Shown: positions 1 through 9,160, counted from the stretch's first letter. The stretch is DNA of 64,000 nucleotides from Sphingomonas azotifigens NBRC 15497 (GCF_002091475.1 NZ_BCTR01000004.1:1-64000); one strand, 5' to 3'. Notes: generated by a model not told the origin, from the sequence alone. Numbers and translations: made by a program.

Positions 1-41
1 GGGGGGGGGCTGGCGCGCTCCAGCGTTACCTTCACGTCGTT

Positions 42-77
42 CCCTCCCCCGACCCCTCCCGCAAGCGGGAGGGGAGC
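42..77. repeat. dispersed 36-bp GC hairpin repeat, copy 1
   Basis: A 36-bp stretch that includes a stem formed by CCCCTCCCG and CGGGAGGGG around a short CAA-type loop. Its exact reverse complement occurs at 12917-12952, and a shorter version of the stem occurs near 13061-13083. It lies directly upstream of the first gene. The sequence before it is cut by the window edge, so no upstream gene can be named. Confidence 0.75.
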
Positions 78-81
78 GAAA

Positions 82-1701
82 GTGCCGATCCGCTCGGTGC
101 TCACCTTGGGGGCGCTGCTGCTCGCCGGCACGGCGACCGCGCAGACGGCGACGCCGGTGCCGCATATCGAAAGCAGGAACGGCCGCCACGCCCTGATCGT
201 CGACGGCGCGCCGTTCCTGATGCTCGGCGGCCAGGTCAATAATTCGAGCAACTATGCCGAGCCGCTCGCCACCGCCTGGCCCGTGCTTGACCGGATGCAC
301 GCCAACACGGTGGAAGTGCCGATTGCCTGGCAGCAGGTCGAGCCGCGCGAGGGGCAGTTCGACCTCCGCTTCCTCCAGACCCTGCTCGACCAGGCGCGCA
401 CGCACGACAAGCGTGTGGTGCTGCTGTGGTTCGGTACCTGGAAGAACACCAGCTACAGCTACACGCCCGACTGGGTGAAGCTGGACGCGCGGCGCTTCCC
501 GCGGATGAAGACGCGCGACGGCAAGGACCACGGCGTGCTCAGCGCCCATGGGCCTGAGACGCTCAAGGCGGACCTGCGTGCCTTCGTGAAGGTGATGGAA
601 TATCTCCGCGACCATGATCCGCAGAACACCGTGATCCTGGTTCAGCCCGAGAACGAGACCGGCAGCTACCGCAACCCGCGCGACTATTCGGCCGAGGGCA
701 ACCGCCTGTTCGCGCAGCAGATCCCGGCCGAGCTGGCGAAGAAGACCGGCAAGCGCGGCACCTGGGCGCAGGCGTTCGGCGCGCAGGCCGATCGTGCGTT
801 CAACAGCTGGTATGTCGCGCGCTACGTGAATGCGATCGCGGCGGCGGGCAAGGCAGTGAAGCCGCTGCCGATGTACGTCAATGCGGCGCTCGCCGGTCCC
901 TCCAACGTGCCCGATCCCGACGGGGTGGCGAGCGGCGGGCCGCAGCAGGACGTGCTCGAGATCTGGAAGGCAGCCGCCCCCGCGCTCGATTTCGCCGCCC
1001 CCGACCTCTATGATCGCAGCAGCGCCAATGTCTCGCTCTACCTCGAGAAATATGCCCGGCCCGACAACGCGCTGATGGTGCCGGAAATCGGCAACGCCCG
1101 TGAGTTCGCCCGCTTCTTCTACGAGGCGCTGGGCCGCGGCGCGATCGGCTTCGCGCCGTTCGGGATGGACGCCACCGGCTATTTCAACTTCCCGCTCGGC
1201 GCGCGCGATCTCGATGCGGCGACGATGGACGCCTTCGCGCTGCCCTATGGCATGCTGCAGGGCATCGCGCGCGATTGGGCGCGGATCGCCTATACCCGCC
1301 CGACCTGGGGCGTCGCCAAGCCCGACGACAACACGCCGCGCAGCACCACGCTCGGCGGCTGGCAGATCACCGCCAGCTGGGGCGAGTGGCAGTTCGGCAT
1401 GAAGGAATGGAGCTTCCTCAAATCCGATCCGGCGCCTTGGGGCGCGGAGAAGATCGGCGGCGTCGCGGTGGCGCAGCTTTCCGACAACGAGTTCCTGGTG
1501 GTCGGCGATCATGTCCGCGTTACCTTTGCGCCCGCGCCAGGCAGCGCACCCAACGGCATCCTGCTGCGCACCGAGGAAGGTACCTTCGTCGACGGCACGT
1601 GGCGGACGACGCGCGTATGGAACGGCGACCAGACCGATTACGGGCTCAACCTGATCGACCGACCGCAGGTCCTGAGGGTCACCATGGGCCGCTACCGCTA
1701 A
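82..1701 (+). CDS. exported GH35-like beta-galactosidase (DUF5597-type)
   Basis: A 539-residue glycoside hydrolase of the beta-galactosidase GH35/DUF5597 type, probably releasing terminal beta-galactose in the periplasm or at the cell surface. It starts at GTG 82 just after a purine-rich stretch (GGGGAGCG). Residues 1-20 form a signal peptide ending in TATA before Gln21. The TIM-barrel body carries QPENETG, with Glu192 as likely acid/base, and VPEIGNA, with Glu335 as likely nucleophile. The C-terminal part (about 430-539) looks like a beta-sandwich. A GH31 enzyme follows after 37 bp and a GH29 enzyme after that, so the three are probably one operon. Specificity is inferred from this context. 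Any promoter lies before the window. Confidence 0.85.
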   Translation: MPIRSVLTLGALLLAGTATAQTATPVPHIESRNGRHALIVDGAPFLMLGGQVNNSSNYAEPLATAWPVLDRMHANTVEVPIAWQQVEPREGQFDLRFLQTLLDQARTHDKRVVLLWFGTWKNTSYSYTPDWVKLDARRFPRMKTRDGKDHGVLSAHGPETLKADLRAFVKVMEYLRDHDPQNTVILVQPENETGSYRNPRDYSAEGNRLFAQQIPAELAKKTGKRGTWAQAFGAQADRAFNSWYVARYVNAIAAAGKAVKPLPMYVNAALAGPSNVPDPDGVASGGPQQDVLEIWKAAAPALDFAAPDLYDRSSANVSLYLEKYARPDNALMVPEIGNAREFARFFYEALGRGAIGFAPFGMDATGYFNFPLGARDLDAATMDAFALPYGMLQGIARDWARIAYTRPTWGVAKPDDNTPRSTTLGGWQITASWGEWQFGMKEWSFLKSDPAPWGAEKIGGVAVAQLSDNEFLVVGDHVRVTFAPAPGSAPNGILLRTEEGTFVDGTWRTTRVWNGDQTDYGLNLIDRPQVLRVTMGRYR

Positions 1702-1738
1702 TCATTTGCATGACAAGAACAAGGCAGGAGACTAGGGC

Positions 1739-4609
1739 ATGAAGAGGGTTTGGATCGCGGCGCTGCTCGCCGGCAGCGCGATGGCGTCGGCGCAGGCGGC
1801 GCAGGAAAATGGCTATAGCCGCAGCGATACCGGCGTGGTCGTCACGCCGACCGGCGGCAGCGCCGCCAAGGTCGAAGTGACCGTCCATGGCGACGGCATC
1901 TTCCACGTTATCGCCACCCCCAAGGGCGTCGACACCGGCACGCTCGCGCCGAGCCTGATGGCCGCCAACCCGCCGGCCGCCGGTGCGTTCGAGGTAAGCG
2001 AGGCGAACGGCCATGTGCTGGTCAAGGCCAAGCGCGCCACCGCCGATATCGAGATCGCCACCGGCCGCGTCCGCTTCACCGACGCCAAGGGGCGCGAGCT
2101 GCTCGCCGAATCCGGCCAGGCGGCGTTCAAGCCGGTCACCGTCGAGGGCAAGCCGTTCGTCGCGGTCAGCCAGCAGTTCAACCGCGGCACCGACGAGGGG
2201 CTGTACGGGCTGGGCCAGCACCAGAATGCCCAGATGAACTATAATGGCGAGGACGTCGAACTCGCCCAGCACAATATGGACATCGCCGTGCCGTTCGTCG
2301 TCTCGACGCGCAGCTATGGCCTGCTCTGGGACAATGCCAGCATCAGCCGCTTCGGCAATCCCAAGCCCTATACGCTGGTCGGCGAGGGGCTGAAGGTGAC
2401 GAGCGGCGGCAAGCCGGGCTGGAAGGCCGAGTATTTCCTTGACGGCAAGCTGGCGGTCGCGCGCCAGGAAGCAACGATCGACTATCAGTACATCAAGGAC
2501 CAGAAGAACTGGCCCGAGGAAGCCAAGGCCAAGACCGTCGCGGCGACCGGCGGCCAGAACACCGCCGGCAACGCGGTGCAGAAGCAGACCGTGGTGTGGA
2601 CGGGCGACGTGCAGCCCGAGGTGACCGGCACCCACAAGTTCCAGCTCTACGGCTCGAGCTATTACAAGGTCTATGCCGACGGAAAGCTGGTGCTCGATCG
2701 CTGGCGGCAGAACTGGAACCCCTGGTACGCCAATTTCGACCTGCCGATGGTCAAGGGCAAGCCGGTCCAGATCCGCATCGAATGGGAGCCCAACGCCGGC
2801 TATATGGCGCTGCTCCATAACGACCCGCTGCCCGCGCAGGACCGCCATTCGGTTTGGTTCACCAGCGAGGTGGGGCAGGCCAAGAGCTATTGGTTCGTCC
2901 CCGCCGACACTCTCGACGGCGTGATCGCCGGCTATCGCCAGCTTACCGGCAAGGCCGAGATGATGCCCAAATGGGTCTATGGCTTCTGGCAGTCGCGCCA
3001 GCGCTACGACACCGCCGCCGAGGTGACCGGCGTGGTCGACAAGTACCGTTCGCTGAATATCCCGCTCGACAATATCGTGCTCGACTGGCGCTATTGGCGC
3101 GACGACAACTGGGGCAGCCACGATTTCGACCCCACCCGCTTCCCGAACCCGAAGGCGATGATCGACAAGGTCCATGCCGATCACGCCAACTTCATGATCT
3201 CGGTCTGGCCGAAATTCTATCCGACGACCGAGAACTACAAGGAACTGAACGCGGCGGGTGCTGCCTATCAGGGCAATCTCCGCCAGGGGAACAAGGACTG
3301 GGTCGGCCCCGGCTATCAGAGCACCTTCTACGATCCCTATTCAGCCGAGGGGCGCCGCATCTTCTGGCGCCAAGTGCAGGCGAAGCTGGGCGTGCTCGGC
3401 ACCGATGCCTGGTGGGCCGATGCCAGCGAGCCGGACATGCACTCCAACCTCTCGATTCCCGAGCGGATCGACACCATGGGCCCGACCGCGATCGGCCCGG
3501 CCGAGCAGTATTTCAACAGCTACCCGCTGATGAACGCCCGCGCCTTCTTCGAGGGCTGGCGCAGCTTCAAGCCCGATGTGCGGCCGTTCCTGCTCACCCG
3601 TTCGGGCTTTGGCGGCCTGCAGCGTTATGGCGCGGCGATCTGGTCGGGCGACGTCGCGACCCGCTGGTACGATCTGCGCGCGCAGATTTCGGCCGGGGTC
3701 AATGCCTCGATGTCGGGCCTGCCCAACTGGACGCACGATATCGGCGGCTTCGCGGTGGAGCCGCGCTACGAGACCAAGAACCCCAAGCCGGAGGACCTTG
3801 CCGAATGGCGTGAGCTCAACCTGCGCTGGTTCCAGTTCGGCGCGTTCAGCCCGCTGTTCCGCAGCCATGGCGAGTTCCCGTATCGCGAGATCTACGAGAT
3901 TTCGCCCGAGGGTTCGCCGATGCGCGCGTCGATGGTGTGGTACGACCAGCTCCGCTACCGGCTGATGCCCTATATCTACACGCTGGGCGCCGACACCTAT
4001 ATGAAGGACGGCAGCATCATGCGCGGCATGGCGATGGACTTCCCCGCCGATGCCAAGGCCCGAACGATCAACGACCAGTATCTGTTCGGCGATGCGTTCC
4101 TGGTGGCGCCGATCACCGAGTACAAGGCGCGCAGCCGCACGGTCTATTTCCCCGGCACGGGCACCTGGTATGACTTCGCCACGGCGAAGACCTATCGCGG
4201 CGGCACCATCGCCGGAGTGCAGGCGCCGGCCGAACGCATGCCGCTGTTCGTCAAGGCCGGCGCGATCGTGCCGATGGGGCCGGTGACGCAATATGTCGAC
4301 CAGCAGCGCGATGCCCCGCTGACGATCACCGTCTATACCGGCGCCAACGGCGCGTTCTCGCTCTACGAGGACGATGGCCGCAGCGAGCAGTACAAGACCG
4401 GTGCGTTCAGCCGCATCCCGCTGACCTATGACGACAAGGCCGGCACGCTGACGATCGGCGCGCGCGAGGGCAAGGGCTGGGCGGGGATGCCCGCCACCCG
4501 CAGCTTCCGCGTGAAATGGGTGAGCGCCGGCAAGCCGGTGAACGACGACAATGGCTTTGATGCCGAAATTCGGTATCAAGGTGGTACTGTCGTGGTTCAG
4601 CGGAGGTAA
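1739..4609 (+). CDS. exported GH31 alpha-xylosidase/alpha-glucosidase with PA14 insert
   Basis: A 956-residue GH31 enzyme. A signal peptide ends around residue 20 (AQAA). An N-terminal beta-sandwich is followed by an insert at roughly residues 226-368 that reads as a PA14 domain (GWKAEYF at its start, YYKVYADGK and WEPNAGY inside). The catalytic barrel then has WWADASEP with nucleophile Asp561, and WSGD with acid/base Asp638. The architecture resembles the Cellvibrio alpha-xylosidase Xyl31A, so removal of alpha-xylose from xyloglucan oligosaccharides is likely; alpha-glucosidase activity is the alternative. A Shine-Dalgarno AGGAG precedes ATG 1739. The stop is 2 bp from the next start, implying coupled translation. 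Confidence 0.9.
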   Translation: MKRVWIAALLAGSAMASAQAAQENGYSRSDTGVVVTPTGGSAAKVEVTVHGDGIFHVIATPKGVDTGTLAPSLMAANPPAAGAFEVSEANGHVLVKAKRATADIEIATGRVRFTDAKGRELLAESGQAAFKPVTVEGKPFVAVSQQFNRGTDEGLYGLGQHQNAQMNYNGEDVELAQHNMDIAVPFVVSTRSYGLLWDNASISRFGNPKPYTLVGEGLKVTSGGKPGWKAEYFLDGKLAVARQEATIDYQYIKDQKNWPEEAKAKTVAATGGQNTAGNAVQKQTVVWTGDVQPEVTGTHKFQLYGSSYYKVYADGKLVLDRWRQNWNPWYANFDLPMVKGKPVQIRIEWEPNAGYMALLHNDPLPAQDRHSVWFTSEVGQAKSYWFVPADTLDGVIAGYRQLTGKAEMMPKWVYGFWQSRQRYDTAAEVTGVVDKYRSLNIPLDNIVLDWRYWRDDNWGSHDFDPTRFPNPKAMIDKVHADHANFMISVWPKFYPTTENYKELNAAGAAYQGNLRQGNKDWVGPGYQSTFYDPYSAEGRRIFWRQVQAKLGVLGTDAWWADASEPDMHSNLSIPERIDTMGPTAIGPAEQYFNSYPLMNARAFFEGWRSFKPDVRPFLLTRSGFGGLQRYGAAIWSGDVATRWYDLRAQISAGVNASMSGLPNWTHDIGGFAVEPRYETKNPKPEDLAEWRELNLRWFQFGAFSPLFRSHGEFPYREIYEISPEGSPMRASMVWYDQLRYRLMPYIYTLGADTYMKDGSIMRGMAMDFPADAKARTINDQYLFGDAFLVAPITEYKARSRTVYFPGTGTWYDFATAKTYRGGTIAGVQAPAERMPLFVKAGAIVPMGPVTQYVDQQRDAPLTITVYTGANGAFSLYEDDGRSEQYKTGAFSRIPLTYDDKAGTLTIGAREGKGWAGMPATRSFRVKWVSAGKPVNDDNGFDAEIRYQGGTVVVQRR

Positions 4610-4611
4610 TA

Positions 4612-6222
4612 ATGATCGGATCAGGGTGGCGGCGTCGCGGAGTTCTGGCGGGGCTTGCTGCCCTGCCGGCGGTGGCACGGGCGCAGGTGACGGCACAGGG
4701 GCCGGTACAGGCGAACTGGCCGTCGCTCGTCGCGAACTATCGCTATCCTGACTGGTTTCGCGATGCGAAGTTCGGGATCTGGTCGCACTGGGGCCCGCAA
4801 TCGGTGCCCGAGCAGGGCGACTGGTATGGGCGAAACCTCTACCAGCAGGGGCACCCCCAGGCCGACTTCCATCGCAAGACCTATGGCCATCCCGCCGATG
4901 TCGGCATGATGGAGGTCCAGAACCGCTGGACCGCCGCCAACTGGGATCCCGAGGCGCTGATGCAGCGCTATGTGAAGGCCGGTGCGAAATATTTCGTGTC
5001 GCTCGCCTGCCATCACGACAATCTCGATTGCTACGACAGCGCGCATCACGGCTGGAACAGCCTGCGCGTCGGGCCGAAGCGCGACGTGGTCGGCACCTGG
5101 GCGAAGGTGGCGCGCGCGCATGGCCTGCGCTTTGGCGTCTCCAACCACGCCGCCCATGCCTGGCACTGGTACCAGACCGCCTATGGCTATGATCCCGAAG
5201 GACTGCGCAAGGGCGAGCGCTACGACGCGTTCCGCCTCACCAAGGCGGACGGCGCCGGCAAATGGTGGGAAGGGCTGGATCCGCAGCTGCTTTACACCGG
5301 CAAGCACATCGTCGCCCCCGACGGCATCGACACGATGCAGGCGATGGGCAAGTGGCACGAGGACAATGACGGCCAGTGGGTCGAGCATGGCCCTGCCGGC
5401 GATGCCGCCTATGCGACGCGCTGGCTGCAGCGGCAGGTCGATCTCGTCACCAAATACCAGCCCGATCTCTGCTATTTCGACGACTACGAGCTGCCGTTCG
5501 GGCCCATCGGGCTGGCGGCTGCGGCCGACTATTACAACCGCTCGATCGCCTGGCACGGCAAGATCGACGTGGTGCTCAACGCCAAGCAGCTCAAGCCCTA
5601 TGCCCGGTTCGGGCTGGTGCAGGATGTCGAGCGCGGCTTTGCCGACAAATTGTGGGACGAACCGTGGCAGACCGATACCTGCCTGGGCGACTGGTTCTAC
5701 AAGCGCAGCCTGTTTACCGAGAAGCGCTACAAGTCGGCGAACGACGTGCTCCAGCGGCTCGCCGACGTGATCTCGAAGAACGGCAACCTGCTGCTGTCGG
5801 TGCCCCAGCGCGGCGACGGCACGATCGATGCCGAGGAAGAGCGGATCCTTGACGATCTCGGCGCCTGGATGGCGGTCAACGGCGAGGCGGTGTTCCGCAC
5901 GCGGCCGTGGCGCAGCTATGGCGAGGGGCCGACCCAGCTCGCCGCCGGCATGCAGAACGAGGACGGCTTCAAGGGCTTCACCGAGCAGGACGTCCGCTTC
6001 ACCACCAAGGGCGACACGCTGTACCTGTTCTTCCTCAAGGCGCCGACCGGGCCGGTGACCGTGCGGTCGCTCGGGCTGGGGGCGGGGCGCGTGGCGCGCG
6101 CGCGGCTGCTCGGCGGCGGCGACGTGGCGTTCCGGCAGGCGGCGGCGGGGCTTACGCTCACGCTGCCGCGCGGCCTGGGCACGGTGCCGGTGGTGCGGAT
6201 CGACGGGCTGCGCCGCGGCTGA
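4612..6222 (+). CDS. exported GH29 alpha-L-fucosidase
   Basis: A 536-residue GH29 alpha-L-fucosidase with a short Arg-rich export signal (WRRRGVLAGLAALP) that could be Tat-type. The N-terminal barrel shows the family signatures FGIWSHWGPQSVPE and a His-rich CHHDN segment. LCYFDDYE carries the probable nucleophile Asp290. The Glu acid/base varies within this family and is not assigned. A C-terminal beta-sandwich follows from about residue 440. The start overlaps the upstream context: CGGAGG lies inside the end of the GH31 gene and the ATG is 2 bp beyond its stop. With the GH35 and GH31 genes it would complete removal of a Fuc-Gal-Xyl side chain. Confidence 0.88.
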   Translation: MIGSGWRRRGVLAGLAALPAVARAQVTAQGPVQANWPSLVANYRYPDWFRDAKFGIWSHWGPQSVPEQGDWYGRNLYQQGHPQADFHRKTYGHPADVGMMEVQNRWTAANWDPEALMQRYVKAGAKYFVSLACHHDNLDCYDSAHHGWNSLRVGPKRDVVGTWAKVARAHGLRFGVSNHAAHAWHWYQTAYGYDPEGLRKGERYDAFRLTKADGAGKWWEGLDPQLLYTGKHIVAPDGIDTMQAMGKWHEDNDGQWVEHGPAGDAAYATRWLQRQVDLVTKYQPDLCYFDDYELPFGPIGLAAAADYYNRSIAWHGKIDVVLNAKQLKPYARFGLVQDVERGFADKLWDEPWQTDTCLGDWFYKRSLFTEKRYKSANDVLQRLADVISKNGNLLLSVPQRGDGTIDAEEERILDDLGAWMAVNGEAVFRTRPWRSYGEGPTQLAAGMQNEDGFKGFTEQDVRFTTKGDTLYLFFLKAPTGPVTVRSLGLGAGRVARARLLGGGDVAFRQAAAGLTLTLPRGLGTVPVVRIDGLRRG

Positions 6223-6318
6223 GCCTGCGGTGCCTAGAGGGTGGTGTCTGAGATTTGCAGCTTGCTAGCAGCGATCCCAGTACCGGTCGCCAGGCATCGC
6301 AATCGCATAGACACCGGC

Positions 6319-6457
6319 TTCCCCCTCACCCTTCCGCCGCTTCGCGGCTCCCTCCCTCTCCCACAAGGGGAGAGGGATTGGGGCGAAACTTCTCCCTCTC
6401 CCCTTGTGGGAGAGGGAAGGGGCCCGCCGCCGGAGGCGGTGGGAAGGGTGAGGGGGA
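6319..6457. repeat. 139-bp nested palindrome between convergent genes
   Basis: Within the 287-bp gap between the GH29 gene and the convergent lysR gene lies a large nested inverted repeat. The outer arms at 6320-6335 and 6442-6457 match perfectly over 16 bp (CCCCCTCACCCTTCC and its complement). The inner arms are built from CCCTCTCCCACAAGGGG and its complement. As RNA it would fold into one long hairpin from either strand, so it may act as a bidirectional transcription stop or be a dispersed repeat. I see no gene in the gap. Confidence 0.8.
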
Positions 6458-6509
6458 GGAGGGGGCGGATGCGACTGCTGGGGTTGCGCGCGGGCGTTCG
6501 TCCGCCGGT

Positions 6510-7424
6510 TCAGCCTGTATCAGCCGTCGCGATCGGCGCGGTGCCGTGCAGCATCGGCGCCAGCGCGGTCATCTCGTCGGTGAGCCAGCCGAGGAAGCGG
6601 TCGATCCGTGGCAGGCCGCGCAGGTCGCGCGGGACGACCAGCCAGAAGCTGCGCTGGATCGCGATGCGGTCGCGCAGCACCCGCTGCAGCGCCGGCATCG
6701 CGTCGCCGAGGAAGCAGGGGAGGATGCCGCACGCCTGGCCGCTGGCGATGATCTCGGCCTGGGCGTTGATGCTGGTGCTGCGGACCTGCGGCACCAGCCG
6801 CCGGTCGATCTCGCCGAGATAGCGCAGCTCGGGCGCATAGATCTGGTCGGTGACATAGCCGGTCATCACGTGGCGCTGCAGGTCGTCCGGCGCCTCCAGC
6901 CGCGGCGCGGATTCGAGATACCCGGGGGTGGCATAGAGGCCGAGCGCATAGTCGGTGAGCTTGCGCGCGACGAGCGCGCCGGTGCTGGGGCGCGCCAGCA
7001 TCACCGCGACATCCACTTCGCGCCGCGACGGACTCAGAAACCCGCTGGAGGCGATCAGGTCGACCCGGATGTTGGGGAAGCGGCCGGTGAAGCGGTGCAG
7101 GCGCGGGGCGATGATCCGCGTGCCGAAGCCTTCCGACGCGCTCACCCGCAGGGTGCCGGCCAGCGCGCTCTCCTTGGAGGCGGTGCCGGCGATGTTCAGT
7201 GCATGCGCCTCGATCCGTTCGGCCTGGTCGAGCAGCTGCTGGCCTTCTTCGGTGAGCATGTGACCGGTGGCGGCATGCTCGAACAGCCGCCGGCCAAGCG
7301 TTCCTTCCAGCCGGCGCAGCCGCCGCGCGATCGTCGTCGGGTCCATGCCCAGCGTCGGCGCGGCGCGGCTCAGCCGCTGCGCCCGGGCGACCGCCAGGAA
7401 GATGCGCAGATCGTCCCAGTCCAT
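6510..7424 (-). CDS. LysR-family transcriptional regulator
   Basis: A 304-residue LysR-type regulator. An N-terminal winged helix-turn-helix (MDWDDLRIFLAVARAQRLSRAA, then ARRLRRLEGTLGRRLFE) occupies residues 1-60. A substrate-binding-like effector domain follows (about 90-290). It is transcribed divergently from mmsA with 108 bp between the two starts. That gap holds the perfect palindrome TGCAGGT-TCG-ACCTGCA, a plausible operator. It probably controls the valine catabolic genes and itself; the effector is unknown. Confidence 0.9.
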   Translation of the reverse strand: MDWDDLRIFLAVARAQRLSRAAPTLGMDPTTIARRLRRLEGTLGRRLFEHAATGHMLTEEGQQLLDQAERIEAHALNIAGTASKESALAGTLRVSASEGFGTRIIAPRLHRFTGRFPNIRVDLIASSGFLSPSRREVDVAVMLARPSTGALVARKLTDYALGLYATPGYLESAPRLEAPDDLQRHVMTGYVTDQIYAPELRYLGEIDRRLVPQVRSTSINAQAEIIASGQACGILPCFLGDAMPALQRVLRDRIAIQRSFWLVVPRDLRGLPRIDRFLGWLTDEMTALAPMLHGTAPIATADTG

Positions 7425-7447
7425 GGTCGTCCTCGCTCCTGCATTTT

Positions 7448-7464
7448 TGCAGGTTCGACCTGCA
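7448..7464. promoter_or_regulatory. putative LysR operator between lysR and mmsA
   Basis: A 17-bp site, TGCAGGT-TCG-ACCTGCA, with perfect 7-bp arms. It lies 24 bp upstream of the lysR start and 69 bp upstream of the mmsA start. Position and symmetry fit a LysR-type regulatory site for the divergent pair. That it is bound by this regulator is an inference. Confidence 0.6.
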
Positions 7465-7532
7465 CATTCGTCCTATTGCCTGCGTCGCTGGAACATAGCA
7501 ACGGTGCCCGCGGAAGAGGATGGAGCACGAAG

Positions 7533-9032
7533 ATGCGGTTGATCGAGCATGTGATCGGCGGACCTGCGGGCGGCGGCGGTGGCCGCCGGTCCGAGGTGTT
7601 CGACCCCAATAGCGGCGCCGTGCAGGCGCAGGTCACGCTCGGCACCGCCGCCGATCTCGACCGCGCCGTCGCCGCCGCGATGGCCGCGCAACCCGGCTGG
7701 GCGGCGACCAACCCGCAGCGCCGGGCGCGGGTGATGTTCCGGTTCAAGGAGCTGGTCGAGGCGAACATGGACGCGCTCGCGCACCTGCTCTCGTCCGAGC
7801 ATGGCAAGGTGATCGCGGATTCCAAGGGCGACATCCAGCGCGGGCTCGAGGTGATCGAGTTCGCCTGCGGCATCCCCCACGCGCTCAAGGGCGAATATAC
7901 CCACGGGGCGGGCCCCGGCATCGACGTCTATTCGATGCGGATGCCGCTGGGTATCGGCGCGGGGATCACCCCGTTCAACTTCCCGGCGATGATCCCGATG
8001 TGGATGTTCGGGGTTGCGATCGCCTGCGGCAACGCCTTCCTCCTCAAGCCGTCCGAGCGCGATCCCTCGGTCCCGGTCCGCCTCGCCGAACTGATGCTGG
8101 AAGCCGGCGCGCCGGAAGGCATCCTCCAGGTGGTGCAGGGCGACAAGGAGATGGTCGACGCGATCCTCGACCATCCCGCGATCGGCGCGGTGAGCTTCGT
8201 CGGTTCGTCCGACATCGCGCACTATGTCTACCAGCGCGGCGTCGCGGCGGGGAAGCGCGTCCAGGCGATGGGCGGCGCCAAGAACCACGGCATCGTCATG
8301 CCCGACGCCGATCTCGACCAGGTGGTGGCCGACCTCTCCGGCGCGGCGTTCGGCTCGGCCGGCGAGCGCTGCATGGCGCTGCCGGTGGTGGTGCCGGTCG
8401 GCGACAAGACCGCCGATGCGCTGCGCGAAAAGCTGATCCCGGCGATCGAGGCGCTGCGCGTGGGGGTCTCCACCGATGCCGAGGCGCAGTACGGCCCGGT
8501 GGTCAACGCCGCGCACAAGGCCCGCGTGGAGGGCTGGATCCAGACCGGCGTCGACGAGGGCGCCGAGCTGGTGATCGACGGCCGCGGCTTCCAGCTGCAG
8601 GGGCACGAGCAGGGCTTCTTCATCGGCCCGTCGTTGTTCGACCGCGTGACGCCGGGCATGAAGAGCTACCAGGAGGAGATCTTCGGCCCGGTCCTCCAGA
8701 TCGTCCGCGCGCCCGATTTCGAGACCGCGCTGCGCCTGCCGAGCGAGCACCAGTACGGCAACGGCGTCGCGATCTTCACCCGCAACGGCCATGCCGCGCG
8801 CGAGTTCGCGGCGCGGGTGAATGTCGGGATGGTGGGCATCAATGTGCCGATCCCGGTGCCGGTCGCCTATCACAGCTTCGGCGGCTGGAAGCGGTCGGCC
8901 TTCGGCGACGTCAACCAGCACGGCATGGAAGGCGTCCGCTTCTGGACCAAGGTCAAGACCGTCACCCAGCGCTGGCCCGACGGCGGCGTGGGCGACGCGG
9001 CCAACGCCTTCGTCATCCCGACGATGGGGTGA
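7533..9032 (+). CDS. mmsA: methylmalonate-semialdehyde dehydrogenase (CoA-acylating)
   Basis: A 499-residue aldehyde dehydrogenase of the MmsA family. It converts methylmalonate semialdehyde plus CoA and NAD to propionyl-CoA in valine catabolism. Family features include ITPFNFPAMIPMWMF, FVGSSDIAHYVY near the NAD site, and FGSAGERCMAL with catalytic Cys280. The open frame runs much further upstream, but the product begins at ATG 7533 (MRLIEHVIGG): this gives normal family length and leaves a regulator gap to the divergent lysR. mmsB, an acyl-CoA dehydrogenase and two crotonase-fold enzymes lie downstream, so the genes cover most of the valine route. A GIY-YIG unit separates mmsA from the next pathway gene. 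Confidence 0.95.
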   Translation: MRLIEHVIGGPAGGGGGRRSEVFDPNSGAVQAQVTLGTAADLDRAVAAAMAAQPGWAATNPQRRARVMFRFKELVEANMDALAHLLSSEHGKVIADSKGDIQRGLEVIEFACGIPHALKGEYTHGAGPGIDVYSMRMPLGIGAGITPFNFPAMIPMWMFGVAIACGNAFLLKPSERDPSVPVRLAELMLEAGAPEGILQVVQGDKEMVDAILDHPAIGAVSFVGSSDIAHYVYQRGVAAGKRVQAMGGAKNHGIVMPDADLDQVVADLSGAAFGSAGERCMALPVVVPVGDKTADALREKLIPAIEALRVGVSTDAEAQYGPVVNAAHKARVEGWIQTGVDEGAELVIDGRGFQLQGHEQGFFIGPSLFDRVTPGMKSYQEEIFGPVLQIVRAPDFETALRLPSEHQYGNGVAIFTRNGHAAREFAARVNVGMVGINVPIPVPVAYHSFGGWKRSAFGDVNQHGMEGVRFWTKVKTVTQRWPDGGVGDAANAFVIPTMG

Positions 9033-9063
9033 TGGGGGTGGCGGCGTCGCTTTCCCTTCAGTT

Positions 9064-9157
9064 GTCATCCCGGCGAAAGCCGGGATCCATTGGGGTCACC
9101 GGCGCGGCTCCAGCCCAGGCCGAGTGGCGAATGGATCCCGACTTTCGTCGGGATGAC
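9064..9157. repeat. REP-like twin-hairpin element, copy L
   Basis: A 94-bp element. Each end is a 26-bp arm running from GTCATCCC to GGGATCCA, and each arm is itself a hairpin with a GAAA tetraloop (CCCGGC-GAAA-GCCGGG in the left arm). The right arm has the compensated stem CCCGAC/GTCGGG, read on the other strand. The core between the arms contains ATTGGGGTCACCGGCGCGGC. It ends 3 bp from the stop of the GIY-YIG gene. Copies R and T are at 9493-9586 and 10903-10997. Confidence 0.92.
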
Positions 9158-9160
9158 GCC

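Noticed and set aside
41-81. Hairpin at the window start as an intrinsic terminator of an unseen upstream gene.
   Set aside because: The stem is a dispersed repeat with copies elsewhere and has no T-run; the upstream gene cannot be seen.
1679-4696. Two minus-strand frames (501 and 451 codons) opposite the GH31 gene.
   Set aside because: Both follow the third-codon-position pattern of the plus-strand gene and show no domain.
6255-7532. Upstream extension of mmsA in the same open frame.
   Set aside because: It would overlap lysR on the other strand and the intergenic palindrome, and adds over 400 residues with no homology to a 499-residue enzyme.
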